Positions 1 to 7,363 of a DNA stretch of 23,219 nucleotides are shown in pieces; positions within the stretch are counted from its first letter, which is position 1, and every line of letters begins with the position of its first letter. Source of the stretch: Bacteroidota bacterium (lineage in GTDB: Bacteria; Bacteroidota; Bacteroidia; Chitinophagales; Chitinophagaceae); the NCBI GenBank assembly GCA_023429825.1, contig JAEZDC010000020.1, positions 1-23,219 on the forward strand. Reading direction: 5' to 3'. Made by a program: the position numbers and the translations under genes. Below the pieces are notes generated by a model. That model saw only the letters and a program-made list of their open reading frames with translations, did not search any database and was not told the origin of the DNA.

Positions 1-1087
1 TAGACACTTTTACGTGTTTTTCTGCAGGCTCATCAAACGTTGAAGCGATCACTTCAGCTTTTACACTTCTTTCCATATCGGTTACCTCTTCCGGTCTTTC
101 GTCCACCAGCACAATGATCAGGTAACACTCAGGATGATTTTCTGCAATAGCATTTGCAACTGCTTTCAGTAACATCGTCTTACCAACTTTTGGTTGGGCA
201 ACGATCAAACCTCTCTGTCCTTTACCAATAGGAGTGAAGAGGTCCATTATTCTTGTTGAATAATCGCTTGGTGTTGTAAACAAATTCAGTTTTTCAAACG
301 GGAAAAGTGGTGTGAGGTAATCAAACGGAACCCTGTCTCTTACTTCCTCAGGTTTTTTACCATTAATAGTATCAACCTTCAACAAGGCAAAATATTTCTC
401 ACCTTCTTTTGGAGGGCGAACAGCACCATACACGGTATCTCCCGTTTTTAGGCCAAACAACTTGATCTGCGATGGAGAAACATATACGTCATCAGGTGAT
501 GATAAGTAGTTATAATCAGATGAACGAAGAAAACCATAACCATCCGGCATCATTTCCAAAACCCCTTCACTCATTATCACTCCATCAAATTCTATATTAA
601 ATGCAGGCTCTCTTCTTTGTTGTTGCTGGGGCTGCTCCTTCGGTTGTATCTTTTGAAAGAAATGCTCCACATTTGGAAGGTCCACATCAGCCACTTTCGA
701 TTCGCCTGCTTCTGTACTTTCCGGCTCATCTCCTTCAGCAGATTCCGGCATCTCCAGTTTAGGAGCCTTATCTGCAGCCTTTGTTATTTTCTTTTTTGCA
801 GCTTTTTTCTTATCTGCTGGTTTCTCAGTCTTATCGTTTGCATCATCTCCCATCACCTCGGCTTCTTCGGTAACATTCGCAGTAGATGCTTTTACAGTTT
901 TCTTTCCCTTGGCGGGTGTTTTCTTTTTGCTATCTGCTTTTGCACTTTCCGCTACGGCTTGTTTATCTAGTATCTTATATATGAGGTCTTGCTTACCCAG
1001 CTTTTTAGCATTAGGAATGCTCAATTCTTCGGCTACATCCAGTAACTCTGGCAGCAGCATGTCGTTCAATTGCAAAATGTCGTACAT
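1..1087 (-). CDS. rho: Transcription termination factor Rho (N-terminal part, cut by window edge)
   Basis: This is the RNA-dependent ATPase that ends transcription at Rho-dependent sites. Reading from the ATG at 1087, 362 residues are visible before the left edge. A Rho N-terminal helical domain occupies about residues 1-45. A Lys/Ala/Glu/Pro-rich, probably disordered segment follows at about 45-160, then the cold-shock RNA-binding domain with DGYGFLRS at 182-189. The ATPase core begins after that, with the P-loop AQPKVGKT at 297-304 and the acidic stretch LLVDERPEEV after 326. The C-terminal part with the Q and R loops lies outside the window. The long insertion between helical domain and RNA-binding domain is typical of Bacteroidota Rho. 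The gene is divergent from the AHSA1-like gene. No convincing promoter box was found upstream. Confidence 0.96.
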   Translation of the reverse strand, partial: MYDILQLNDMLLPELLDVAEELSIPNAKKLGKQDLIYKILDKQAVAESAKADSKKKTPAKGKKTVKASTANVTEEAEVMGDDANDKTEKPADKKKAAKKKITKAADKAPKLEMPESAEGDEPESTEAGESKVADVDLPNVEHFFQKIQPKEQPQQQQRREPAFNIEFDGVIMSEGVLEMMPDGYGFLRSSDYNYLSSPDDVYVSPSQIKLFGLKTGDTVYGAVRPPKEGEKYFALLKVDTINGKKPEEVRDRVPFDYLTPLFPFEKLNLFTTPSDYSTRIMDLFTPIGKGQRGLIVAQPKVGKTMLLKAVANAIAENHPECYLIIVLVDERPEEVTDMERSVKAEVIASTFDEPAEKHVKVS

Positions 1088-1443
1088 AAATGGGATTCTA
1101 AAGCGAAATAAATTTGTGGTTTAACTAATCTTTCCTGTTCTGGAGAACTAACGAATGAGTTGTGATGAACCGGAAAACTGGCGTTTGCTGAGGTTATCTG
1201 TAGCTGGCCAGCTTGATTTCCACTGCAATGTTAAGTCCAAATTTCTGAAATGCGCAAAATTTTTTTGGTAGTCGGCTTCTGTACTTCCTGCATCATTCTG
1301 CCCCAGGCGAGATGTTGCACCTGCAGCATATCTGTGGGCAACAGTTTTAGAACGCTTTCGCAATCTTACTCATTAATGTCGCATTCAACCATCATCCTAT
1401 TTAAAAAAGCGTTTCATCTTTGATTCATCAAAAATCATCGCAT
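1088..1443. other. Divergent intergenic spacer, no supported gene
   Basis: This gap of about 356 bases separates the divergent rho gene and the AHSA1-like gene. A 71-codon open frame on the minus strand (1148-1363) has no recognisable domain and an unusual Arg/Ser-rich composition. Neighbouring frames on the same strand contain short plausible peptide stretches broken by stops, so a decayed gene is possible but not shown. No clear TAnnTTTG promoter box, terminator or RNA gene was seen. Confidence 0.4.
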
Positions 1444-1884
1444 ATGACAACACAATATTTCAATGTAAGCATTAATGCAACTAAAGAAAGAGTTTGGGAG
1501 GTCCTTTGGAGCAATGAGACTTATCCGGCATGGACCTCCGCATTTGCAGAAGGATCCAGAGCGGAAACGGATTGGCAAAAAGGCAGCAAAGTCTTATTCC
1601 TTGATGGCAATGGAATGGGAATGGTTTCAACCATAGCAGACCTGGTTACAAACGAGTTTATGAGTTTCAAACACCTGGGTGTTGTTAAAGATGGAGTAGA
1701 AGATACAGAAAGCGAAAAAGTAAAGGGCTGGGCAGGTGCTCATGAAAATTATCGCCTGGCTCAAAAAGGTAATACTACTGAACTTTCAGTGGAACTTGAC
1801 ATCAACGATGAATTCAAAGATTATTTCATAAACACATTTCCCGTTGCCTTAAACAAAGTGAAAGAGATTTCAGAAAAACGATAG
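1444..1884 (+). CDS. SRPBCC / AHSA1-like domain protein
   Basis: This is a small cytosolic protein of the START/SRPBCC superfamily (AHSA1-like), about 146 residues. The opening pattern, a beta strand then INATKERVWEVLW and a tryptophan before a Gly/Lys segment, is the usual start of this helix-grip fold. It ends with a long amphipathic helix (NTFPVALNKVKEISEK). Such proteins bind hydrophobic ligands, and the substrate cannot be inferred here. An in-frame ATG at 1420 would add eight residues, but the family pattern begins right at MTTQYF, so 1444 is preferred. The stop is followed two bases later by the ATG of the PhnB-like gene, so the two are probably co-transcribed. This pairing of AHSA1-like and VOC proteins is common in Bacteroidota. 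Confidence 0.85.
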   Translation: MTTQYFNVSINATKERVWEVLWSNETYPAWTSAFAEGSRAETDWQKGSKVLFLDGNGMGMVSTIADLVTNEFMSFKHLGVVKDGVEDTESEKVKGWAGAHENYRLAQKGNTTELSVELDINDEFKDYFINTFPVALNKVKEISEKR

Positions 1885-1886
1885 CT

Positions 1887-2362
1887 ATGCAAAAGATCAC
1901 ACCATTTCTTTGGTTTACACCAATGCAGAAGAGGCGGTTAATCTCTATACCTCCTTATTCAAAGAGTCGAACGTTACTAAAATAGTTCGCTACCCCGACA
2001 GTGGCCCCGGGCCCGCCGGCGCTATAATGACGATCGAGTTTGAATTATTCGGCCAGCAATTCATTGCGTTGAACGGAGGACCCCGGTTTCAATTCAATGA
2101 ATCAGTTTCGTTTGTAGTGAATTGCGATACACAGGAAGAAATTGATAAATACTGGAATGCATTACTCGAAGGTGGTAAGGCCCAGCAATGCGGCTGGTTA
2201 AAAGATAAATTTGGATTGTCATGGCAGATCGTTCCTTCTGCATTAGGTAAATACATGGCAGACAGTAACAAAGAGAGATCCCAGCGTGTGTTTCATGCGA
2301 TGATGAAGATGGTGAAATTTGATATTGCCGTACTTCAAAGAGCATACGAAGGTCAATCATAG
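1887..2362 (+). pseudogene. PhnB-like VOC (glyoxalase superfamily) protein with probable one-base frameshift
   Basis: The ATG at 1887 encodes MQKITPFLWF, the usual opening of PhnB-like/3-demethylubiquinone methyltransferase-like VOC proteins. That frame is then lost. The rest of the family pattern continues in another frame from about 1917: NAEEAVNLYTSLFKES, the VSFVVNCDTQEEIDKYW region, and CGWLKDKFGLSWQIVP near the C terminus, stopping at 2362. One missing base at about 1914-1917 explains the shift; the family normally has WF-(D/N)-x-NAEEA here. Without the shift the protein would be about 158 residues, normal for the family. An internal TTG at 1910 opens the downstream frame but omits the first beta strand. 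Either the gene is inactivated or this is a sequencing error. VOC proteins of this kind are metal-binding dimers of mostly unknown substrate. Confidence 0.8.
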
Positions 2363-2374
2363 TTATTTATGTCG

Positions 2375-2410
2375 CATATATATCCCATGTATATTCCATA
2401 TATATCCCAT
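2375..2410. repeat. Short direct repeat downstream of the PhnB-like gene
   Basis: The 14-mer CATATATATCCCAT occurs at 2375-2388 and again at 2397-2410, separated by eight bases. It lies just after the PhnB-like stop. A weak hairpin follows (GCCGCTT at 2417-2423 against AAGAGGC at 2428-2434, one mismatch), which could contribute to transcript ending but has no T-run. Function unknown. Confidence 0.6.
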
Positions 2411-2500
2411 AGATAAGCCGCTTTTATAAGAGGCGGGACATCTTCGTCTCAGCTACTGCTCTGATCCTATTTTAAAGCGAGAGTTATTGCAATTTAACAG

Positions 2501-2530
2501 TTGCCCATTTGCCTAAATCCCCTACTTTTG
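2501..2530 (+). promoter_or_regulatory. Bacteroidota-type promoter for tRNA-Leu
   Basis: TACTTTTG at 2523-2530 matches the -7 consensus TAnnTTTG exactly. A TTG at 2501-2503 lies 19 bases upstream, the spacing expected for the -33 box of the primary Bacteroidota sigma factor. The tRNA begins 25 bases after the -7 box, leaving a short leader. Confidence 0.65.
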
Positions 2531-2555
2531 CTGCCCAACTTTAAAAAGCTGGAAT

Positions 2556-2637
2556 GCGGATGTGGCGAAACTGGCAGACGCACTAGACTTAGGATCTAGC
2601 GCCGCAAGGCATGTAGGTTCGATTCCTATCATCCGCA
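2556..2637 (+). tRNA. tRNA-Leu (anticodon TAG)
   Basis: This is a class II tRNA of 82 bases. The acceptor stem GCGGATG (2556-2562) pairs with CATCCGC (2630-2636), with discriminator A at 2637. The anticodon arm CTAGA-CTTAGGA-TCTAG gives anticodon TAG, which reads CUA. A variable arm follows, then the T arm with GGTTCGATTCC. No CCA is encoded. The D arm has the usual TGGCGAAACTGGCAGACGC pattern of tRNA-Leu. Confidence 0.95.
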
Positions 2638-2644
2638 CTGCATT

Positions 2645-2704
2645 ACAAGGAACAAGGATACTGATGTTGAATAAAACTCAAAATCGTTATTCCTTGTTCC
2701 TTGT
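2645..2704. repeat. 14-bp perfect inverted repeat between tRNA-Leu and tig
   Basis: ACAAGGAACAAGGA at 2645-2658 is exactly complementary to TCCTTGTTCCTTGT at 2691-2704, with a 32-base AT-rich loop. Each arm is itself a tandem 7-mer (ACAAGGA twice). The right arm is followed by a T-rich stretch (TTCGTTTT), so it may end the tRNA transcript. The loop is long for an intrinsic terminator, so a decayed repeat is an alternative. Confidence 0.6.
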
Positions 2705-2729
2705 TTCGTTTTAAATATTACAACTTATT

Positions 2730-4088
2730 ATGGCTACAGTTACCAGAGAGAACATTGGTCGTTTGAATGACAAACTCACCGTGAAGATTTCCAAAGCAGA
2801 TTATTTGCCTGCATTTGAACAGAGTTTAAAAAAATACGCAAAAAGCGCAAACATTCCCGGGTTTAGAAAAGGAATGGTGCCAACAGGTGTTGTAAAGAAA
2901 ATGTACGGTGCCAGTGTGTTCACTGAGGAGGTGCTGCGTACTGTAGAAAAAGAACTGAATGAGTATTTGAACAAAGAGCAGGTTGACATATTTGCACAAC
3001 CACTTCCTTTGGATAATGATGCAAGGGCATTGGATATGAACAATCCATCTGATTATGCTTTTGCATTTGAAATTGGATTGAAACCTGAGTTAAACCTCGA
3101 TACTGAGAACATCAGCGTTACGCGTTACAAGGTGATCATTACAGACGAGATGGTTGACCAGGAAGTAGAGAGAATGCAAACCCGTTTGGGTAAAATGACT
3201 GAACCGGAAACCGTGAATAACGATGAAAATGTTTTGAACGTTCAGTTTACGGAAGTTGATGATGCAGGAAATGAAATAGAAGGCGGCGCAGCTAAAGACA
3301 ATTCTTTATTGGTTAAATATTTTAATGAAGGTTTTAGAAGCAAGCTGAATGGTTTGAAGAAAGATGATTCAGTTACATTGAAACTACCCGAAGCTTTATC
3401 GGGCGAACAATTAGAAGCAGTTACGAAAGATATTGCTTTGTCTGCGGAAGATGCTGCGAACAAGACTTTTAAAATGACGATCACTAAGATCGGATTGGTT
3501 GAGAAAGCTGAATTGAATGAGGAGTTCTTTAAACAGGCTTATCCAAACAATAATATCACTACAGAAGCTGATTTCAGAAATGCTTTAAAGGCCGAGATCG
3601 AAAATTATTATGCGCAGCAAAGCAGGAACCAGATACATGATCAGATATATCATCATTTTGTAGATCATACCACTATTGAATTTCCTGAAAGCTTCTTAAA
3701 AAGATGGTTGCAGAATGGTGGTGAAAAGCCAAAGACTGCCGAAGAGGCAGAAAAGGATTATCCGACTTTTGCCAATCAATTAAAATGGACTTTGATCAGT
3801 ACAAGACTGATACAGGACTATAATATCCAGGTTACTCCGGATGATATCAAAGCATTCGCCAAACAGCAGTTGTTTGGTTACATGGGCATGAGCGGAATGG
3901 GTGATGATCAACCTTGGGTTGATGAGTACATCAATAAGATGATGAAAGATCAGAAATATGTTGAGGATAGCTATCACCGCATCAGTACGGAGAAATTGTT
4001 CGCTGAACTGGAGCAGAAGGTAAATGCGAAAGAAGAGGAGATAAGCGTTGAGGATTTTGCAAGTAAGCTGCATCATCACCATCATTGA
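2730..4088 (+). CDS. tig: Trigger factor, ribosome-associated chaperone
   Basis: Trigger factor meets nascent chains at the ribosome exit tunnel. The N-terminal ribosome-binding domain is clear, with the signature loop GFRKGMVP at residues 44-51. A middle domain of about 150-255 corresponds to the peptidyl-prolyl isomerase region but is divergent, so isomerase activity is uncertain. The helical C-terminal chaperone domain occupies about 265-435. At 452 residues the length is normal for the family. The protein ends in five consecutive histidines after KL (residues 448-452), encoded with mixed CAT and CAC codons. The gene heads a quality-control cluster with clpP1, clpP2 and clpX, an arrangement seen in many bacteria, although a terminator at 4300-4326 separates it from clpP1. 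No clear promoter box was seen. Confidence 0.96.
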   Translation: MATVTRENIGRLNDKLTVKISKADYLPAFEQSLKKYAKSANIPGFRKGMVPTGVVKKMYGASVFTEEVLRTVEKELNEYLNKEQVDIFAQPLPLDNDARALDMNNPSDYAFAFEIGLKPELNLDTENISVTRYKVIITDEMVDQEVERMQTRLGKMTEPETVNNDENVLNVQFTEVDDAGNEIEGGAAKDNSLLVKYFNEGFRSKLNGLKKDDSVTLKLPEALSGEQLEAVTKDIALSAEDAANKTFKMTITKIGLVEKAELNEEFFKQAYPNNNITTEADFRNALKAEIENYYAQQSRNQIHDQIYHHFVDHTTIEFPESFLKRWLQNGGEKPKTAEEAEKDYPTFANQLKWTLISTRLIQDYNIQVTPDDIKAFAKQQLFGYMGMSGMGDDQPWVDEYINKMMKDQKYVEDSYHRISTEKLFAELEQKVNAKEEEISVEDFASKLHHHHH

Positions 4089-4299
4089 TTGAGGCGGGAT
4101 GCGGGAGCAAGGAGAAAGGACGTTGTAGGCGATAGGCAGCAGATCGGAGATGTCTGATTTATGATGGATGATTAAGCTTGACAATAGCTGATAGTTGACT
4201 TCTGATAGCTAACTGCTCCATAAAGAACTGAACGATGAACGGAGTGCGACGCAACAGGTGATGCTATGAAATACAGGAGCCGGTATCAAAATAAATTAC
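4089..4299. other. tig-clpP1 spacer with degenerate internal repeats
   Basis: The first part of the gap after tig is purine-rich and repetitive-looking, unlike the coding DNA around it. CTGATAG occurs twice about 20 bases apart (in AGCTGATAGTTG and TTCTGATAGCTA, 4180-4210), and several GATxG words recur. It has no gene and looks like accumulated repeat debris. The dispersed element copy at 4242-4295 and then a terminator follow. Confidence 0.45.
4242..4295 (+). repeat. Dispersed intergenic element, copy A
   Basis: This 54-base element has the head GAGTGCGACGCAACAGG (4242-4258) and the tail GGAGCCGGTATCAAAATAAA. Copy B at 19510-19563 has an identical 17-base head, the same total length and a matching tail. 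The head contains the near-palindrome TGCG-A-CGCA. It lies immediately before the terminator at 4300. Confidence 0.7.
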
Positions 4300-4326
4300 A
4301 AGCCGTTTGAACGAACGGCTTTTTTA
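4300..4326 (+). terminator. Intrinsic terminator between tig and clpP1
   Basis: AGCCGTT (4301-4307) pairs with AACGGCT (4314-4320) around a six-base loop, followed by TTTTTT. It is over 200 bases after the tig stop, so the tig transcript would carry a long 3' region. clpP1 therefore probably has its own promoter. Confidence 0.8.
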
Positions 4327-4482
4327 TTGATTGCCGCTTTTTTTACTCAATCTTTCGTCATCTGTCAGAAAACCACATTTGAGAGATGCTATTTTGGCTG
4401 CTTTTTCCCTTTGCACAGTATTTGATTATCAAAACGATCTATTGGTAAATCACTTACCTTCAACTCGAAAAATATTATATAC

Positions 4483-5184
4483 ATGGATTTTGGAAAAGAG
4501 TTCGAAAAATACGCCGTAAAGCACAAGGGAATCAGCAGTGCCACGGTTCACAGCGTAACACAACACCAGGTAACGAATCTTACTCCATATATTATTGAGG
4601 AAAGACCGTTGAACGTAGCAAGCATGGACGTTTTTAGCCGGTTGATGATGGACCGTATCATCTTTATGGGCGAAGCGGTGAATGACTACGTTGCCAACAT
4701 TGTAACTGCGCAATTATTGTTTTTGGAAAGTACTGACAGGACGAGAGATATCCAGATGTACCTGAATAGTCCCGGTGGAAGTGTTTACGCTGGGTTAGGT
4801 ATTTACGATACCATGCAATTCATTAACCCCGATGTTGCTACTATTTGTACAGGTATGGCTGCGAGCATGGGTGCGGTTTTGCTGTGTGCAGGCGCTGCAA
4901 ACAAAAGAACAGCTTTAAAACATAGCCGTATAATGTTGCATCAGCCGAGTGGTGCGATCGGTGGACAGGCAAGCGATATTCAGATCACCGCAAGAGAAAT
5001 AAGAAAGATCAAGCAGGAATTGTACGAGATCATTGCGCATCACAGCGGACAGCCTGTTGATAAAGTTGCCGAAGATTGTGATCGCGATTTCTGGATGAGC
5101 GCTGAAGTTGGTAAAGAATATGGACTGGTAGACGAAGTGTTGATCACTAATCCAAAAAAAGAAAAGAAATCTACTCTCCTTTAA
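4483..5184 (+). CDS. clpP: ATP-dependent Clp protease proteolytic subunit ClpP (paralogue 1)
   Basis: ClpP is the serine peptidase that assembles as two heptameric rings and degrades proteins fed by ClpX or ClpA/C. The full catalytic triad is present: Ser128 in GMAASMGAV, His153 in MLHQPSG and Asp202 in DRDFWMS. The spacing (25 and 49 residues) equals that of the canonical enzyme. NSPGGSV at 95-101 is the oxyanion/substrate strand. At 233 residues it has a longer N-terminal extension (about 40 residues before RPLNVASMD) than usual, part of which may be a cleaved propeptide. It sits seven bases before clpP2. Only near-matches to TAnnTTTG occur upstream (TATTTTGG around 4390). Confidence 0.95.
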   Translation: MDFGKEFEKYAVKHKGISSATVHSVTQHQVTNLTPYIIEERPLNVASMDVFSRLMMDRIIFMGEAVNDYVANIVTAQLLFLESTDRTRDIQMYLNSPGGSVYAGLGIYDTMQFINPDVATICTGMAASMGAVLLCAGAANKRTALKHSRIMLHQPSGAIGGQASDIQITAREIRKIKQELYEIIAHHSGQPVDKVAEDCDRDFWMSAEVGKEYGLVDEVLITNPKKEKKSTLL

Positions 5185-5191
5185 AAATTAA

Positions 5192-5839
5192 ATGATGAAC
5201 CTATTGTATAAAAATCCTTACCTCGAGGAAGGGGAAGGTGATGAAGAGCCTGATATGGAAGATGCAAAGCCGCCAAAAGAGGAGCATAGTCCATACATCC
5301 TGAAAAAAATGGAGCAGCTTTTTCTGAAAAGCCGTTCTGTTTACTTGTGGGGTGCTGTAGAAGACAGATCAGCCAGGGAAGTGGTAAGCAAGCTTTTATT
5401 ATTAGATGCTGATAAACCGGGAGAGGAGATCAAATTTTATATTAACAGCCCGGGCGGTGTAGTTACCAGCGGTATGGTGATCTATGATACCATGAAGCTG
5501 ATTCAAAGCCCTGTATCCACTATTTGTATGGGATTGGCGGCGAGTATGGGTTCAATCCTGCTTAGCCGCGGAACCAAAGGCCGTAGGTTTATTTATCCTC
5601 ATGGAGAAGTAATGATACACCAGCCAAGCTTGGGTGGTTATTTAAGAGCTACTTCAGCAGATATTGAGATCCAGGCAGAGCAGATTGAGAAAACTAAGTT
5701 GCTGGGAGCCAAAATATTAGCGGAAAATTGTGGTAAATCTGTCGAGCGTATTCTTAAAGATTTCGACCGGGATTACTGGATGAATGCCGAAACAGCCATT
5801 GAATATGGTATCGTAGATGGTTTAATAGAAAAGATTTAG
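5192..5839 (+). CDS. clpP: ATP-dependent Clp protease proteolytic subunit ClpP (paralogue 2)
   Basis: This is a second, clearly different ClpP. The triad is intact: Ser118 in GLAASMGSI, His143 in MIHQPSLGG and Asp194 in DRDYWMN. NSPGGVV is the substrate strand. It has a two-residue longer loop after the catalytic His (LGGYLRATSADIEI) and an acidic, Pro/Glu-rich N terminus (about residues 11-33) not found in paralogue 1. The seven-base gap indicates co-transcription with paralogue 1, so the two could form mixed or stacked different rings, as described for dual ClpP systems in other phyla. The start is a double ATG; the first is used here. Confidence 0.94.
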   Translation: MMNLLYKNPYLEEGEGDEEPDMEDAKPPKEEHSPYILKKMEQLFLKSRSVYLWGAVEDRSAREVVSKLLLLDADKPGEEIKFYINSPGGVVTSGMVIYDTMKLIQSPVSTICMGLAASMGSILLSRGTKGRRFIYPHGEVMIHQPSLGGYLRATSADIEIQAEQIEKTKLLGAKILAENCGKSVERILKDFDRDYWMNAETAIEYGIVDGLIEKI

Positions 5840-5907
5840 ACCGGTAAGTTTTTCCTTAGAATTTCGTTATTAAGGGTATCTTATGGATAATTCTTAAAAG
5901 GGAATTG

Positions 5908-5915
5908 TATTTTTG
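5908..5915 (+). promoter_or_regulatory. Candidate -7 box for clpX
   Basis: TATTTTTG matches TAnnTTTG and lies 43 bases before the clpX ATG in a 118-base gap with no terminator. No good -33 TTG is present 19 bases upstream, so support is partial. It suggests clpX can be expressed apart from clpP1-clpP2. Confidence 0.4.
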
Positions 5916-5957
5916 TCGACTAACCAAAGGTAAAACAATTAATACCCCTGTTCAACT

Positions 5958-7193
5958 ATGGCAAAGCAAACGCACTTACATTGTTCATTTTGTGGCAGAA
6001 GCCGTGATGAGGTGAAGATCCTTATTGCCGGCCAGGAAGGTCACATTTGTGAGAATTGTGTTGAGCATGCCCAGGAGATCATTGCACAAGAACTGCAGAT
6101 CAAACAGGAAACGACCACCAATCAGTTCAAGTTTACCATTAAGAAACCTGCAGAGATCAAAAATTTCCTAGATGAATATGTGATTGGGCAGGAAGACGCG
6201 AAAAAGGTTTTATCTGTAGCAGTTTACAATCATTATAAAAGAATTACTCATAAGCTACAGCCGGATGATATTGAGATCGAAAAGAGCAATATCATTATGG
6301 TGGGCGAAACCGGAACCGGTAAAACCTTACTGGCTAAGACCATCGCTCGTTTGTTGAATGTGCCTTTTGCTATTGTCGATGCCACTGTATTTACTGAAGC
6401 GGGTTATGTGGGTGAAGATGTAGAAAGTATGCTTACGCGACTCCTTCAAAACTGCAACTATGATGTAGCAGCAGCCGAGAGAGGTATTGTTTATATAGAT
6501 GAGATCGATAAGATCGCGAGAAAAGGAGATAACCCTTCTATCACAAGAGACGTGAGTGGTGAAGGTGTACAGCAGGGATTGTTGAAGATGCTGGAAGGAA
6601 CGGAAGTTTTAGTTCCACCCCAGGGCGGAAGAAAGCATCCTGAACAAAAGATGATCAAGGTTGATACAAGAAATATTCTTTTCGTTTGCGGTGGAGCATT
6701 TGATGGAATTGATAAAGTGATCAGCAGAAGAATCAATACGAATGCAATTGGCTTTAGCATTAATAAAGAAGACCAGGAACACAAGCGTAAACATTTACTG
6801 GAGTACGTGAATGCGCAAGATCTGAAATCATTCGGTTTGATTCCCGAATTGTTGGGTCGTTTACCTGTAGTTACGCACCTGAATCCTTTAGACGCTGAAA
6901 CTTTATTCAGCATATTGACTGAGCCGAAGAATGCATTGTTGAAGCAATACACTCGCTTATTTGAATTGGAAGGAATTGAACTTACTATCGATACCGAAGT
7001 ATTACATTTCATGGTGCAGAAGGCGATGGAATATAAACTGGGCGCAAGAGGTTTAAGAAGTATTTGCGAAAGTATTCTTACCGATGCAATGTTTGAATTA
7101 CCGGGAACGGGCCAAAAGAAATTGCATGTAACTCAGGATTATGCAGAAAGAATGTTTGGAAAAAGTAAGTTGAGTCATTTGAAAGTAGCATAG
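5958..7193 (+). CDS. clpX: ATP-dependent Clp protease ATP-binding subunit ClpX
   Basis: ClpX is the AAA+ unfoldase that recognises substrates and threads them into ClpP. The N-terminal four-cysteine zinc-binding domain uses Cys9, Cys12, Cys31 and Cys34. The Walker A motif is GETGTGKT at 116-123 and Walker B is IVYIDEID at 177-184. The GYVG pore loop is at 149-152 and the RKH loop at 225-227. The IGF tripeptide that docks into ClpP is at 264-266, and the sensor-2 region GARGLRS is near the C terminus. At 411 residues it is full length with nothing missing. It follows the two clpP genes on the same strand and ends at a terminator at 7214. Confidence 0.98.
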   Translation: MAKQTHLHCSFCGRSRDEVKILIAGQEGHICENCVEHAQEIIAQELQIKQETTTNQFKFTIKKPAEIKNFLDEYVIGQEDAKKVLSVAVYNHYKRITHKLQPDDIEIEKSNIIMVGETGTGKTLLAKTIARLLNVPFAIVDATVFTEAGYVGEDVESMLTRLLQNCNYDVAAAERGIVYIDEIDKIARKGDNPSITRDVSGEGVQQGLLKMLEGTEVLVPPQGGRKHPEQKMIKVDTRNILFVCGGAFDGIDKVISRRINTNAIGFSINKEDQEHKRKHLLEYVNAQDLKSFGLIPELLGRLPVVTHLNPLDAETLFSILTEPKNALLKQYTRLFELEGIELTIDTEVLHFMVQKAMEYKLGARGLRSICESILTDAMFELPGTGQKKLHVTQDYAERMFGKSKLSHLKVA

Positions 7194-7213
7194 ATTTTAT
7201 TAGATATTTTTCT

Positions 7214-7241
7214 AAAAGCGGTTCATATGGGCCGCTTTTTT
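7214..7241 (+). terminator. Intrinsic terminator after clpX
   Basis: AAAAGCGG (7214-7221) pairs with CCGCTTTT (7232-7239) and runs into a T-tract (7236-7241), 20 bases after the clpX stop. Confidence 0.75.
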
Positions 7242-7266
7242 GTTGAGGTTCGCTTGAAAGTTAAGG

Positions 7267-7330
7267 CCCGAACGTTCGGGGAGCGACGTCACGCAGTCCG
7301 ATATCTGCACTATAGCTGGCTACATAATCA
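7267..7330 (+). repeat. 14-bp palindrome plus degenerate copy D of the dispersed element
   Basis: CCCGAACGTTCGGG at 7267-7280 is a perfect palindrome. It abuts GAGCGACGTCACGCAG (7281-), which resembles the head GAGTGCGACGCAACAG with small indels. The block ends in ATAGCTGGCTACATAATCA, which resembles the tail of copies A, B and C. Copy A also has GAACGATGAACGG just before its head, comparable to GAACGTTCGGG here. This copy is diverged and less certain than the others. Confidence 0.4.
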
Positions 7331-7363
7331 TTTCAAAAATTTATCTTGCAATAAACTAATAAT

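Noticed and set aside
1148..1363. 71-codon minus-strand frame upstream of rho
   Set aside because: No recognisable pattern, odd Arg/Ser composition and no promoter; more likely chance or remnant sequence.
4065..4088. His codons at the end of tig as an engineered tag or vector contamination
   Set aside because: The surrounding sequence is continuous native chromosome with no vector features; only five His codons, mixed CAT and CAC.
3780..4184. 134-codon minus-strand frame over the tig 3' end
   Set aside because: Mostly antisense to tig, Ile/Leu-rich without organised membrane segments; a shadow frame.
6491..7012. 173-codon minus-strand frame
   Set aside because: Lies wholly inside clpX, antisense, with no domain; a coding-strand shadow.
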